Shown here one piece after another: positions 1 through 7,101 of a stretch of DNA of 12,131 nt. Within the stretch, counting starts at the first letter, position 1. Every line of letters starts with the position of its first letter. The DNA comes from Bacillota bacterium. Its GTDB lineage: Bacteria > Bacillota_E > Sulfobacillia > Sulfobacillales > Sulfobacillaceae. The stretch is taken from assembly GCA_021820165.1 (NCBI GenBank), contig JAKADW010000024.1:1-12131 (forward strand), written 5' to 3'. The notes beneath the pieces were generated by a model. The model had not been told where the DNA came from. It saw nothing but the letters and a program-made list of their open reading frames with translations, and did no database searches. Position numbers and translations under genes: made by a program.

Positions 1-25
1 CTCCCTTCCCCAAAACCACCCACCC

Positions 26-1018
26 CTACTCCACTATTATGGGGCGATCGGGCAGGGCTGGATCCGTCGTGGGTAGCGGATTGCCCTCCCAGTCAAAGGC
101 CACCATCGATTCATCGAACCACCGCCGGGGTGCAGGCGCCCCCCAAAATGTTTGCCGCTGGGGATCCTCAAGATCCCACCGGATGGGCTCCCAATCCGGG
201 TCGGCCAACAAATAGTCTCCGGTAAATAGTTCAATACGATTACCATCGGGATCCCGCAAATAGAGGAAGAACGCATTGGTCGTCCCATGACGGCCGGGAC
301 CGCGCTCAATGTTGTCGACGTATCCCATGGCCGCCAGCCGATCCGCCACCGCCAAAACGCGATCCTTCGACGCCGCAATAAAGGACGCGTGGTGAAATCG
401 GGGGCCTCGCCCATTGGCTATCGCCAAATCATGCGACGTTTGCTTGCGGTGCAGCCACGCACCCCAGATGCGGTCGCGCCCCTGGTCTACGCTCACGGTA
501 TACTCGCTGAGGCGAAACCCCAAGTGCTGTTGATACCAATCGGCTGCGTCCTGAATGCGCGGACTGATGTAGTTTACGTGGTCAATCCGCAAGACTTCGG
601 CACCGTTGTGGTGTTCAAATCGCTGCAACATCCACGGAACATGGCCAACCTCGTAAAAGAATTCGATCGGAAAGCCAAACGGGTCAACGGCTCGCAGCAC
701 ACGACCCACGGCGCGTTCAACTCCGGTGTCCCAGTGGGTGTGGACGCCACTTTCGTCCAGATGGCGCTGAATCCGGTCCAAATCGTCCTCGCACGAGACA
801 CGGAATCCCACGTGAGCCACGCCTGGTCGAGAAGCCTGACGCAATACCAAATTGTGGTGGGTGCGGTCTTCGATGCCGCGTAAATAGAGGTGGCCCGAAT
901 CTCGCTCGGTTACGGTGAACCCAACGCCGTCCACATAAAATGCCTCGGCGCGCCTTAAGTCGGTCACGAGATATTCGATATGATGTGTCCGTAACACGTT
1001 GAACTCTTTCTTCCCCAT
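26..1018 (-). CDS. hpaD: 3,4-dihydroxyphenylacetate (homoprotocatechuate) 2,3-dioxygenase, extradiol ring-cleavage enzyme
   Basis: The 330-residue cytosolic protein has two vicinal-oxygen-chelate halves and matches type I extradiol dioxygenases of the HPCD/MndD group. They cleave 3,4-dihydroxyphenylacetate between C2 and C3 to 5-carboxymethyl-2-hydroxymuconate semialdehyde. The metal triad is visible in the C-terminal half: His147 (IDHVNY), His210 (FHHASF) and Glu263 (RIELFTGDY). Second-sphere residues equivalent to HPCD Trp192, His200, Arg243, His248 and Tyr257 appear as Trp188, His196, Arg239, His244 and Tyr253. Whether it uses Fe(II) or Mn(II) cannot be read from the sequence. The ATG at 1018 is one base beyond the hpaB stop and its Shine-Dalgarno (GAGGAGGGG) lies in the last hpaB codons, so the two are probably translationally coupled. 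It is the last gene of the operon in the window; no hairpin terminator is seen in the 25 bases beyond it. The product call is firm. Confidence 0.95.
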   Translation of the reverse strand: MGKKEFNVLRTHHIEYLVTDLRRAEAFYVDGVGFTVTERDSGHLYLRGIEDRTHHNLVLRQASRPGVAHVGFRVSCEDDLDRIQRHLDESGVHTHWDTGVERAVGRVLRAVDPFGFPIEFFYEVGHVPWMLQRFEHHNGAEVLRIDHVNYISPRIQDAADWYQQHLGFRLSEYTVSVDQGRDRIWGAWLHRKQTSHDLAIANGRGPRFHHASFIAASKDRVLAVADRLAAMGYVDNIERGPGRHGTTNAFFLYLRDPDGNRIELFTGDYLLADPDWEPIRWDLEDPQRQTFWGAPAPRRWFDESMVAFDWEGNPLPTTDPALPDRPIIVE

Positions 1019-1019
1019 C

Positions 1020-2493
1020 TTACCCCTCCTCGTTCAAGGGATCCGGCGTCTCGCTCAAAAACTCCCGGATCAGACGCTTTGCAGGCTCCTTGTCGTAACT
1101 CATGTACAATGCCCCAGCCATTCTGACCGGATCCCCAAAAAAGAAGCGTTCATATAGCACTTGTCGGTTGCCAAAAGTTGACACGCTCGCATCCCACGCC
1201 AGTCGAAAGAGCCGCGTGCGATCGAAAGCGGTCGTATTCCGGGCTTGAAAGAATCGATCGATATCGGGTCTCAAATCCGAGTTTTGAAAGTCTTTTTCTG
1301 TGGGAATGGCCATGAGCCCCCCTGCAGCCAGTTGCTGCACAATTTCCGTAAGCCTGGGATAGACCTTGGGAAACGTGTTCCGAGCAATGTTTAAAGGCGT
1401 CCAGTCCGGGGTCATGATGCCCCATTGATTCAGCTTGGCGTTCGCTTCGCTGGCCGCCAAAAACGCTTTCATGGTTTCCAGCGCGATAATGACTTCCGCG
1501 ACTTTCTCCTGTACATGCTGAAACTGTTCAATGCCAATGGTGTCAACAATGAGACTGGTCACACCGAGAATAAACTCGGCTTTCGCGATGTTTTTCACCA
1601 CCACTTGATGCGTCATGTGGACCGTCGCGTCCGTCTCCGCGTAAAGCCGATTGCATCGATCCGCGTCCTCAAGCAGGAAGACCCGATCCCACGGCACCAA
1701 AACGTCGTGAAATACCACCACGGCATCCATTTCTTCAAACCGCGACCCCAAGGGATGGTCAAAGTGCGAGCGTCCGTAGTCGAACGTCTCACGACAAATG
1801 AGACGTAGTCCCGGAGTCGATAGTGGCAAGGCAAAAGCGAACGCATAGGGTCGATCATCTTCCGTGTTGCGTACAACGGTTGAGGGAAACACGAGAATTT
1901 CATCAGCCAATGGGAGGGTCGCTAGCATGCGCGCCCCGCGAATAATAATCCCCTCCGATGTCTTTTCCACCACGCGGGCAGCAAGATACGGATCGGCCTG
2001 GCGGGCGGCAGATACCGCGCGATTCGCCTGGGGGAGAATCAACGTATGCGTCAGGCACAAATCGTGTTCGCGCACGTATTCGTAATACCGTCGAATATTG
2101 TCGCCGTAGCGCACGTCTTCCGCGCCAAAAAATGGGGCCGCAGCGGCAATCGCCATTAATTCACTGTTAAGGTAATCGGGAGCCCGTCCCATCATCCCAT
2201 GAGCATAACGCGCCCAGTGCTGCATCATCACACGCCGCCGAACCAGGTCCTCTTGGGTATGCGGCTGTAAGAACGAAAGGCCCACCGGCTCGCCAGTGGA
2301 GGGCGACGGATAAGTCATCTCCGTGGTTATATGCGGATCATGCTGCATGTCATAAAGATGCGCCACGGACCGCAATTCGGCGAAATGCCGGATGTTCGGT
2401 GATTTTCCCTTGGACGGGTTCCCCATCAATCCATAGGTCTCGGGACATGCGGTCCAAATCGGTGAGATATTTCCGCCCAGTACGAATTCCCAT
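1020..2493 (-). pseudogene. hpaB: 4-hydroxyphenylacetate 3-monooxygenase, oxygenase component, frameshifted near the 5' end
   Basis: This is the large component of the two-component FADH2-dependent enzyme that hydroxylates 4-hydroxyphenylacetate to homoprotocatechuate. The main reading frame (1020 to about 2370) carries HpaB hallmarks: SVAHLYDMQHDP, GRAPDYLNSELMAI, LTHTLILPQANR, SEGIIIRGARMLAT and a complete C-terminus. GRAPDY and LTHT hold the Arg, Tyr and His that bind substrate in Thermus HpaB. The family N-terminus is encoded in another frame: ATG at 2493 behind GGGGGAG (2499-2505, 5-base spacing) begins MGIRTGRKYLTDLDR and runs to EHPAFRR, then goes out of frame near 2371-2373 and stops at TGA 2350-2352 after 47 codons. 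Restoring two bases (for example GCGG to GCGCGG) gives HPAFRRIARSVAHLYD and a protein of about 491 residues, normal for the family. The TTG/ATG at 2429/2426 in the main frame has no ribosome site. The cause may be a real mutation or a sequencing error. The reductase HpaC is not in the window. Confidence 0.9.
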
Positions 2494-2530
2494 CACGACT
2501 CCCCCTTACTTGGTGTTATGGAAAACAGAA

Positions 2531-4021
2531 TTACACGCCAACCCGCGGAATTTTGTGCGTACCCAAGGCCAGGTGAACAGTTTTCCATTCGGTATAAAAA
2601 TCAAAGCTATAGTCGCCTCCCTCGCGCCCGATGCCACTCCACTTGGACCCGCCAAAGGGCGTCCGCAAATCCCGAACATTTTGCGAGTTCAACCAAACCA
2701 TGCCGGATTCCACAGCCTCCGCCATCCGCGTGGCCCTCGCTAAATCCTGCGTCCAGATATACGCCGCCAAGCCATAACATACGCCGTTGGCCATACGTAG
2801 CGCGTCCTCTTCGGTGTCAAATCGCAAAAGCGTCAGGACTGGCCCAAAAATTTCTTCTCGGTGGACCCGCATCTCCGGAGTAACTCCAGTCAATAGCGTG
2901 GCTTGCAAATAGTTTCCACGGGAAAACCCGTCAGGCCTACTACCGCCAACCGCGACGTGGAATCCCTCACGGTCCGCTAGGTCAAGGTAGCTTTTAACCC
3001 GTTGCCAGTGGTCCGGATGAATTAACGGGCCGAGTTCCGTTTGCACCTCAAATGGGTCTCCTACGACGATTCGCCGTATCCGCCTAATGAGCGCTTCTTC
3101 AAAACGGTCGGCAATACGGTCTTGCACCAACACCCGGGACCCCGCCGTGCAACGCTCTCCGTTCAACGTGAACATGCCGAAGATAGTGGCGTCCAGAGCC
3201 CGATCCCAATCGGCGTCGTCAAACACGATGACAGGCGACTTACCGCCCAACTCCATCGAGAACCGCTTCAAATGCCGAGCCCCGTGGCGCATAATTTCTT
3301 GCCCCGTGGTCGTTTCTCCGGTAAAGGAGATCAGCGGCACGCCCGGGTGCCCCACTAGGGCAGCGCCAGCCGGTTCGCCCAACCCATGCACGACATTGAA
3401 CACCCCGGGTGGCATATCCGCGTCCTGAACGATGCGGGCAAGCCATTCGGCTGTCAGGGGCGCCCACTCCGCCGGCTTAAGAATCGCGGTGTTGCCGGAT
3501 GCTAAACACGGGGCCAGCTTCCAAGTGGCTAACATGAGCGGGGTATTCCAGGGAGTGATAAGCCCGGCCACGCCGATCGGCTGCCGGATAGCATAATTGT
3601 GAAAATGAGGCGAGTGAGGAAAGGTCGCGCCGGTCATGCGGGTCGCCATGGCGGCAAAGAATCGAAAATTTTCCGCGGCTCGCTCGATTTGCCCGACCGT
3701 TTGTCGAAGAGGAATACCCGTGTCGAGAGTCTCTAATGATGCCAGAACGTCTCGGTTTTCCATCAGGCCGTCGGCAATCCGTTCCAGATAGCGGGCCCGG
3801 TCTCGCCCCGGCATCGCTCGCCAGGCCCCGAACCCATCCCGCGCGGCTTTTACGGCGCGATCGACGATAGCAGCATCCCCGCATGCAACCTGAGTTAAGG
3901 GGTCGTCGGTGGCGGGGTCCAGATCATCAACCCACGTGGGGCCGTCATCAATAAACCGACCGTTGATGAAGTGTCGCACACGGTCGGGCACCTGCTGGGT
4001 AATTACCTCCCGGGAGATCAC
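2531..4021 (-). CDS. hpaE: 5-carboxymethyl-2-hydroxymuconate semialdehyde dehydrogenase
   Basis: This 496-residue NAD(P)-dependent aldehyde dehydrogenase should oxidise the HpaD ring-cleavage product (CHMS) to 5-carboxymethyl-2-hydroxymuconate. The ALDH fold is complete: oxyanion Asn159 in TPWNTP, cofactor-binding Lys182 in ILKPAEWAP, the FTGETTTG loop (233-240), general base Glu257 in MELGGKS, nucleophile Cys291 in NGERCTAGSR, and the late EEIFGPVL motif. NGERCTAGSRVLVQ is typical of the HpaE branch and, with the operon context, favours HpaE over betaine-aldehyde or hydroxymuconic-semialdehyde enzymes. The start is GTG at 4021, which overlaps the hpaG stop as GTGA and is served by AAGGAGG (4029-4035) at 7 bases. 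A 37-base gap separates its stop from the hpaB ATG. Confidence 0.92.
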   Translation of the reverse strand: MISREVITQQVPDRVRHFINGRFIDDGPTWVDDLDPATDDPLTQVACGDAAIVDRAVKAARDGFGAWRAMPGRDRARYLERIADGLMENRDVLASLETLDTGIPLRQTVGQIERAAENFRFFAAMATRMTGATFPHSPHFHNYAIRQPIGVAGLITPWNTPLMLATWKLAPCLASGNTAILKPAEWAPLTAEWLARIVQDADMPPGVFNVVHGLGEPAGAALVGHPGVPLISFTGETTTGQEIMRHGARHLKRFSMELGGKSPVIVFDDADWDRALDATIFGMFTLNGERCTAGSRVLVQDRIADRFEEALIRRIRRIVVGDPFEVQTELGPLIHPDHWQRVKSYLDLADREGFHVAVGGSRPDGFSRGNYLQATLLTGVTPEMRVHREEIFGPVLTLLRFDTEEDALRMANGVCYGLAAYIWTQDLARATRMAEAVESGMVWLNSQNVRDLRTPFGGSKWSGIGREGGDYSFDFYTEWKTVHLALGTHKIPRVGV

Positions 4022-4767
4022 TCGAACTCCTCCTTAACAACGGGATTGATTAACACACCCAGATTTTCTACAGCACATTCCACGACATCCCCCGGCACAA
4101 CTGGGGATATGCCTTCCGGCGTCCCCGTTAAGAGCACATCGCCGGGCGCTAAGGTCATAAACTCTGAGAGGTAGGCGATAATGTCGGGAATGGCGTGGAT
4201 GAGTTGATTGGTGTTTCCCTGCTGCCGCACCTGCCCGTTGACCTTGGTGGTGATCGCCAAACACCCGGGATCGCCCACTTCATCCGGCGTAACCAACACC
4301 GGTCCGAGCGGGCAAAAGGTGTCAAATCCCTTGGCTCGGACAGGCGGACGGAAGATATTTTGGATAAAGTCCCGACAAGTGAAGTCATTGGCAATGGTAT
4401 AGCCCATCACATAGTCCAAGGCCCGGTCCGCCGACACGCGCCGACACGCGCGCCCCATGACCACAGCCACTTCGGTTTCATAGTGACAGTGGGTCGCGCC
4501 CCTGGGATAACGAATCGGGGCCTGATGCCCCACCACCGCCGAGGTCGGCTTCAAGAACAAGGCGGGTGCCGGGGGTTGTTCCAATCCTAATTCGGCCGCA
4601 TGGTTTCGATAGTTGAGCGCAAGACCGATAATGTTGCGTGGCTCTATCGGCGCGATCCACTGGACTTGGTCACTGGCATACGAGCGCCCGTCAGCCGTAG
4701 TCAAGCCCGTATCGATAACCCTAGCGGGCTGGATGCGTCCATCCACAACAACGCGTGCTAGACGCAT
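4018..4767 (-). CDS. hpaG: Fumarylacetoacetate hydrolase-family protein, probable homoprotocatechuate-pathway decarboxylase/isomerase (HpaG-like)
   Basis: This is a 249-residue single-domain FAH-family protein. In this pathway such proteins decarboxylate 5-oxo-pent-3-ene-1,2,5-tricarboxylate and/or isomerise 2-hydroxyhepta-2,4-diene-1,7-dioate. Family motifs are intact: GLALNYRNHAAELG (48-61), FLKPTSAVVG (71-80), metal ligands Glu97 and Glu99 in HYETEVAV and Asp128 in IANDFTCRD, then KGFDTFCPLGP (146-156) and the C-terminal LLTGTPEGI (212-220). Enterobacterial HpaG is a two-domain fusion of twice this length. Gram-positive clusters often have two separate genes, but only one is present here, so it is not clear whether it performs both steps. 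ATG at 4767 overlaps the stop of the upstream gene as TGATG; GGGAGG lies about 9 bases before it. A 10-bp sequence is tandemly repeated at 4431-4450 without disturbing the reading frame. Confidence 0.87.
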   Translation of the reverse strand: MRLARVVVDGRIQPARVIDTGLTTADGRSYASDQVQWIAPIEPRNIIGLALNYRNHAAELGLEQPPAPALFLKPTSAVVGHQAPIRYPRGATHCHYETEVAVVMGRACRRVSADRALDYVMGYTIANDFTCRDFIQNIFRPPVRAKGFDTFCPLGPVLVTPDEVGDPGCLAITTKVNGQVRQQGNTNQLIHAIPDIIAYLSEFMTLAPGDVLLTGTPEGISPVVPGDVVECAVENLGVLINPVVKEEFE

Positions 4768-5684
4768 CAGTCCCGCCCTCCCTCGTTGGGCAGAAGCCCA
4801 TATTGACGGAGAATCGCTTCCAAGCCTCGATAATGCTCCGGAGAAATGGCTACCAGCGGCAACCTCAAGTGCGGGCGAATCTTTCCCATCATCCCGAGCG
4901 CGGCCTTAAGCGGACCCGGATTCGTTTCCCAAAAGAGGGCATCGTTCAACGGGTACAGGTAGTAGTGCAGCTCCCGCGCTTTTTTCCATTCCCCCTGGGC
5001 AACCAGATTGTAAAGATCGGCAACAGGCCGCGGAAGGATGTTCGCCGTGGCGCTAATATGGCCGGCACCTCCCAAGGCCAGCATCGGATAGCACAGGGTT
5101 TCAATCCCGGAATAGACCAGAAAGTCCGGACCCATCAGGTGCAACACCTTCGTCACCTGTTCAAAGTCGCGGTTGGATTCCTTGATGCCTATCACGTTCT
5201 CCGCCGCCAGGCATATCCGTTTAACTGTCTCGGGTTCAATATTGGTCGCGGTGCGGCCGGGAATGTTGTAGATAATGAGGGGTAATGCGGTCGATCGCGC
5301 GACCGTCACGAAATATTGACTTAACCCTTCTTGCGACGGGCGATTATAATAGGGGACAATGACCAGCACGGCATCGGCTCCAGCCCGTTCGGCAGTGTGC
5401 GTTAACCGCAGCGTCTCCTCCAGATTGGTACTTCCACTCCCTAAAAGAACAGGAACGCGGCCATCGACCGCTTCTACCGTCGTTCGAAAAATCGCTTCCC
5501 GTTCGTCCAAGGTCAACGCGCCGGGTTCGCCGGTCGTCCCCGTGACCGAGATGCCATGGCTACCTTCGCCTAGTTGCCAGTTAATCAGCCTTTTAAGAGT
5601 CTCGTGATCCACCTGGTTGTCGTCCGTGAATGGCGTTACAACCGGGGTGATAGATCCGCGCATACGCCGTTGAATCGATGTCAC
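4767..5684 (-). CDS. DapA-family class I aldolase/lyase, probable stand-in for the HpaI aldolase
   Basis: This 305-residue (beta/alpha)8 protein belongs to the dihydrodipicolinate synthase/N-acetylneuraminate lyase superfamily. Schiff-base Lys168 sits in IGIKES, the GTTGE loop at 49-53, and PYYNRPSQEGL and YNIPGRT supply Tyr113, Tyr139 and Arg144, the equivalents of DapA Tyr107, Tyr133 and Arg138. By sequence alone it would be called 4-hydroxy-tetrahydrodipicolinate synthase. Its place between the regulator and hpaG in a catabolic operon argues against lysine synthesis. I infer that it cleaves 2,4-dihydroxyhept-2-ene-1,7-dioate to pyruvate and succinate semialdehyde, the step usually done by the unrelated class II aldolase HpaI. 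A misplaced biosynthetic dapA cannot be excluded. GTG at 5684 overlaps the regulator stop as GTGA and has a purine-rich GGGAGGGG 5 bases upstream. Confidence 0.82.
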   Translation of the reverse strand: MTSIQRRMRGSITPVVTPFTDDNQVDHETLKRLINWQLGEGSHGISVTGTTGEPGALTLDEREAIFRTTVEAVDGRVPVLLGSGSTNLEETLRLTHTAERAGADAVLVIVPYYNRPSQEGLSQYFVTVARSTALPLIIYNIPGRTATNIEPETVKRICLAAENVIGIKESNRDFEQVTKVLHLMGPDFLVYSGIETLCYPMLALGGAGHISATANILPRPVADLYNLVAQGEWKKARELHYYLYPLNDALFWETNPGPLKAALGMMGKIRPHLRLPLVAISPEHYRGLEAILRQYGLLPNEGGRD

Positions 5685-6370
5685 GGAGTCCCCTCCCTTT
5701 TCCTCAACATAGCTCGTTTGTCGGCTTTAACGCTCTTATGCCAGCGCCGACGATACGATTCAAGCGTCTTTAGCTCATGTTCCTCCACAAACCGTTCCAC
5801 TACCTGGTCGGGTGCGTGTTCGGCTAAAGACTGCAAAATGTGATAATGATCCTGCAGTGAATCCCGGGCCCGCTCGGGAACCAGCGTAAATATGTTGGAT
5901 CGCACCCGATCTAACCGGATCGAACACGCATGAATTTGTTCCACTAAGTACCGATTGGGGCATCGGCGCAGAATAGCCGCGTGAAATTGGCGGTTTAGTT
6001 CGCCGTATGCTAGCAAGTCCGCCTGCCCAAGGGCTTCGTCCATTTGCCGTGTGACTGTCCTGAGCGTTTCAAGGTCTTCGGCCGTCAAGTACGGCGCGGC
6101 CAATGCTGTCGCCCAGCCCTCCATGCGCGCTCTTACCGACAGCACTTCTTCGTAAGTCTCTTCATCGATGCAGCTCACTTGGGCTCCTACATTCGGTTGA
6201 AAATCGACCAGCCCTTGGGCTTCCAGCCGTCGAATGGCTTCTCGCACCGGCATCGGGCTGACTCCGAGTTCCCGGGCCAAGGCATCGATGACGAGACGAA
6301 ACCCGGCGACCAGTTCCCCGGATAAAATCCGTTGCCGCAGCACCTGATACACATCGTCAGTTTTTGACAC
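5681..6370 (-). CDS. GntR-family (FadR/FCD subfamily) transcriptional regulator of the hpa operon
   Basis: About 229 residues. The N-terminal winged helix-turn-helix is clear (DVYQVLRQRILSGEL, then VSPMPVREAIRRLEAQGLV). It is followed by an all-helical FCD ligand-binding domain with candidate metal-binding residues in ELNRQFHAAI, DHYHILQSL and EEHELKTLESY. The reading frame is open to TTG at 6388, but a perfect AAGGAG (6380-6385) lies inside that extension and stands 9 bases before GTG 6370, so I place the start at 6370. As first gene of the operon, overlapping the next gene by GTGA, it is probably autoregulated together with the catabolic genes, with 4-HPA, homoprotocatechuate or a later intermediate as effector (inference). 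Many FCD regulators are repressors released by ligand. Family assignment is firm; the specific ligand is unknown. Confidence 0.9.
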   Translation of the reverse strand: MSKTDDVYQVLRQRILSGELVAGFRLVIDALARELGVSPMPVREAIRRLEAQGLVDFQPNVGAQVSCIDEETYEEVLSVRARMEGWATALAAPYLTAEDLETLRTVTRQMDEALGQADLLAYGELNRQFHAAILRRCPNRYLVEQIHACSIRLDRVRSNIFTLVPERARDSLQDHYHILQSLAEHAPDQVVERFVEEHELKTLESYRRRWHKSVKADKRAMLRKREGTP

Positions 6371-6379
6371 CGACAAAAA

Positions 6380-6385
6380 CTCCTT
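6380..6385 (-). promoter_or_regulatory. Shine-Dalgarno AAGGAG that fixes the regulator start at GTG 6370
   Basis: On the minus strand AAGGAG is followed by 9 bases and then GTG TCA AAA. The upstream TTG (6388) would put this ribosome site inside the coding region, and the intermediate TTG is only 3 bases away. The GTG at 6370 is therefore the best-supported start. Confidence 0.75.
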
Positions 6386-6423
6386 CAATGTAGGTGAACA
6401 AGTGATCTTAATTCCCTTGATTG

Positions 6424-6435
6424 ACTATCTATAGT
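6424..6435. promoter_or_regulatory. Candidate operator: ACTAT-CT-ATAGT inverted repeat
   Basis: This 12-bp perfect inverted repeat (two 5-bp arms, 2-bp centre) lies at the predicted transcription start, just below the -10 box. That is where an autorepressing GntR protein would be expected to bind. It is short and AT-rich, so chance is possible. The palindrome CATATATG at 6452-6459, within the promoter spacer, is a second candidate. Confidence 0.35.
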
Positions 6436-6442
6436 TTATTCA

Positions 6443-6471
6443 ATATTACAACATATATGATTTAATAACAA
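6443..6471 (-). promoter_or_regulatory. Candidate sigma-A-type promoter of the hpa operon
   Basis: In an AT-rich patch that contrasts with the surrounding DNA, the minus strand has TTGTTA (6466-6471) as -35 and TAATAT (6443-6448) as -10 with exactly 17 bases between them. Each hexamer matches 4 of 6 consensus bases. Transcription would start near 6435-6437, about 65 bases before the regulator GTG. ACAACAT also occurs twice on the plus strand 20 bp apart (6448-6454 and 6468-6474), two helical turns, and may be a binding site. No start-site data exist here. Confidence 0.5.
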
Positions 6472-6483
6472 CATTCTGACACA

Positions 6484-6760
6484 CGGAAATTTACCGACAC
6501 TCACTAGTGCTTCCTCCGAGAGACCGAGGGCTTCGCGAAATGCATCCCGCGGGACCCCAACGCCCGTAAGCGTGTGCAGTCCACTACGACTTCCGCCGAA
6601 GGCCAGCTGAGCGAGAGCTGTCTTCCTCGCATGACGGTGTCCATGCGGGGCGCTGCCTTCACACGGCATAAATTCCGCCGACAAAGCCAATAGAAGAGCA
6701 CGATCCCGCCCCAAGATAATGTTCGCCGTCATGGGGCAATCTGGCCTTGACATCCCCGGA
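6484..6760 (-). mobile_element. Possible degraded tail of a minus-oriented tnpB-type element
   Basis: No intact gene is supported in 6484-6800. Read on the minus strand, a frame ends with MHFAKPSVSRRKH followed by a stop. The adjoining DNA has a GGAAGCACTAGTGAGTG hairpin-like sequence and then GGTAAATTTC. This loosely resembles the C-terminal tail and right-end hairpin of IS200/IS605 tnpB elements, where a PSVKQEA-like end is followed by a small stem-loop. The resemblance is weak and from memory. It is listed mainly to say what the gap holds. Confidence 0.22.
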
Positions 6761-6801
6761 CCATAGCAGCACCTTGGCTACCAATACCGCGACACACTAA
6801 C

Positions 6802-7032
6802 TTGGCGGCCACAACGCCGAGAGTCTTATCGCGACACGCGGCCTTAAAAAATTTGTTTCCGAAGGGAGAATCCGCGCATCAATACGGACTTTTCGGACAC
6901 GAGGGCCGGAACGGTCCAAGGCCACCCCTGGACAGACCGGTAAGAGCGTTGGGGTCACACCTCGGAATAACACGCAATAAGTCAGGAACTCAGGGAAGTG
7001 ATCCCCAATCCCCGCCTCACCTCGTAAGATAA
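6802..7032 (+). pseudogene. Degraded TnpB C-terminal remnant (IS200/IS605-type), copy 1
   Basis: The plus-strand frame from about 6838 reads HAALKNLFPKGE, which looks like the (D/H)xNAAxNLLxxG segment that follows the zinc ribbon in TnpB proteins. It continues as a low-complexity, Gly/Pro/Arg-rich tail ending SGTQGSDPQSPPHLVR and a stop at 7030-7032. Just upstream, in a different frame, is YRD directly before the shifted HAAL segment, consistent with a small deletion that broke a YRDxHAALKNL motif. The nuclease domain and the zinc-ribbon cysteines are not recognisable, so this is a decayed tail only. Followed by a stem-loop (7009-7037) as in element right ends. Identification rests on motif memory. 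Confidence 0.45.
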
Positions 7033-7037
7033 GGCGA
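7009..7037 (+). repeat. Stem-loop at the 3' end of the tnpB remnant (candidate right-end hairpin)
   Basis: CCCCGCCT can pair with AGGCGAGGG, with one bulged base and a loop of about 14 bases. The stem straddles the stop codon of the tnpB-like tail. IS605-type elements commonly have a CCCCGCC…GGCGGGG stem-loop at this position, used by the transposase and as part of the omega RNA. Coordinates of the stem are accurate to a base or two. Confidence 0.35.
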
Positions 7038-7101
7038 GGGCATCGATATGAGCCGATTTAACGCCGGCGCTACCGAGACCGTCACGCTCTAGCCAACAAC
7101 G

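Noticed and set aside
287..883. 198-codon plus-strand open frame
   Set aside because: It is antisense to hpaD, which has all its catalytic residues; the plus-strand translation shows no domain or ribosome site.
2349..2430. Programmed ribosomal frameshift in hpaB
   Set aside because: No slippery heptamer is seen at the shift point, and HpaB is not known to use recoding; mutation or sequencing error is simpler.
2426..2431. TTG/ATG start giving a 469-residue HpaB
   Set aside because: There is no ribosome site before it, and its first ~15 residues are an out-of-frame reading of DNA that encodes the family N-terminus in the other frame.
4431..4450. Tandem 10-bp duplication CCGACACGCG inside hpaG
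   Set aside because: A recent 10-bp duplication would shift the frame, but the encoded GRACRRVSADRALDY aligns normally with FAH-family proteins, so it looks like coincidence of codon use.
6436..6753. 105-codon minus-strand frame as a real small gene
   Set aside because: No ribosome site or domain was recognised, and its 3' end runs through the candidate hpa promoter; treated as part of a possible element relic.
6743..6760. GGGGATGTCAAGG (minus strand) as an IS605 right-end terminus
   Set aside because: The match is short, and it lies upstream of the minus-strand tail rather than after it, so orientation does not fit.
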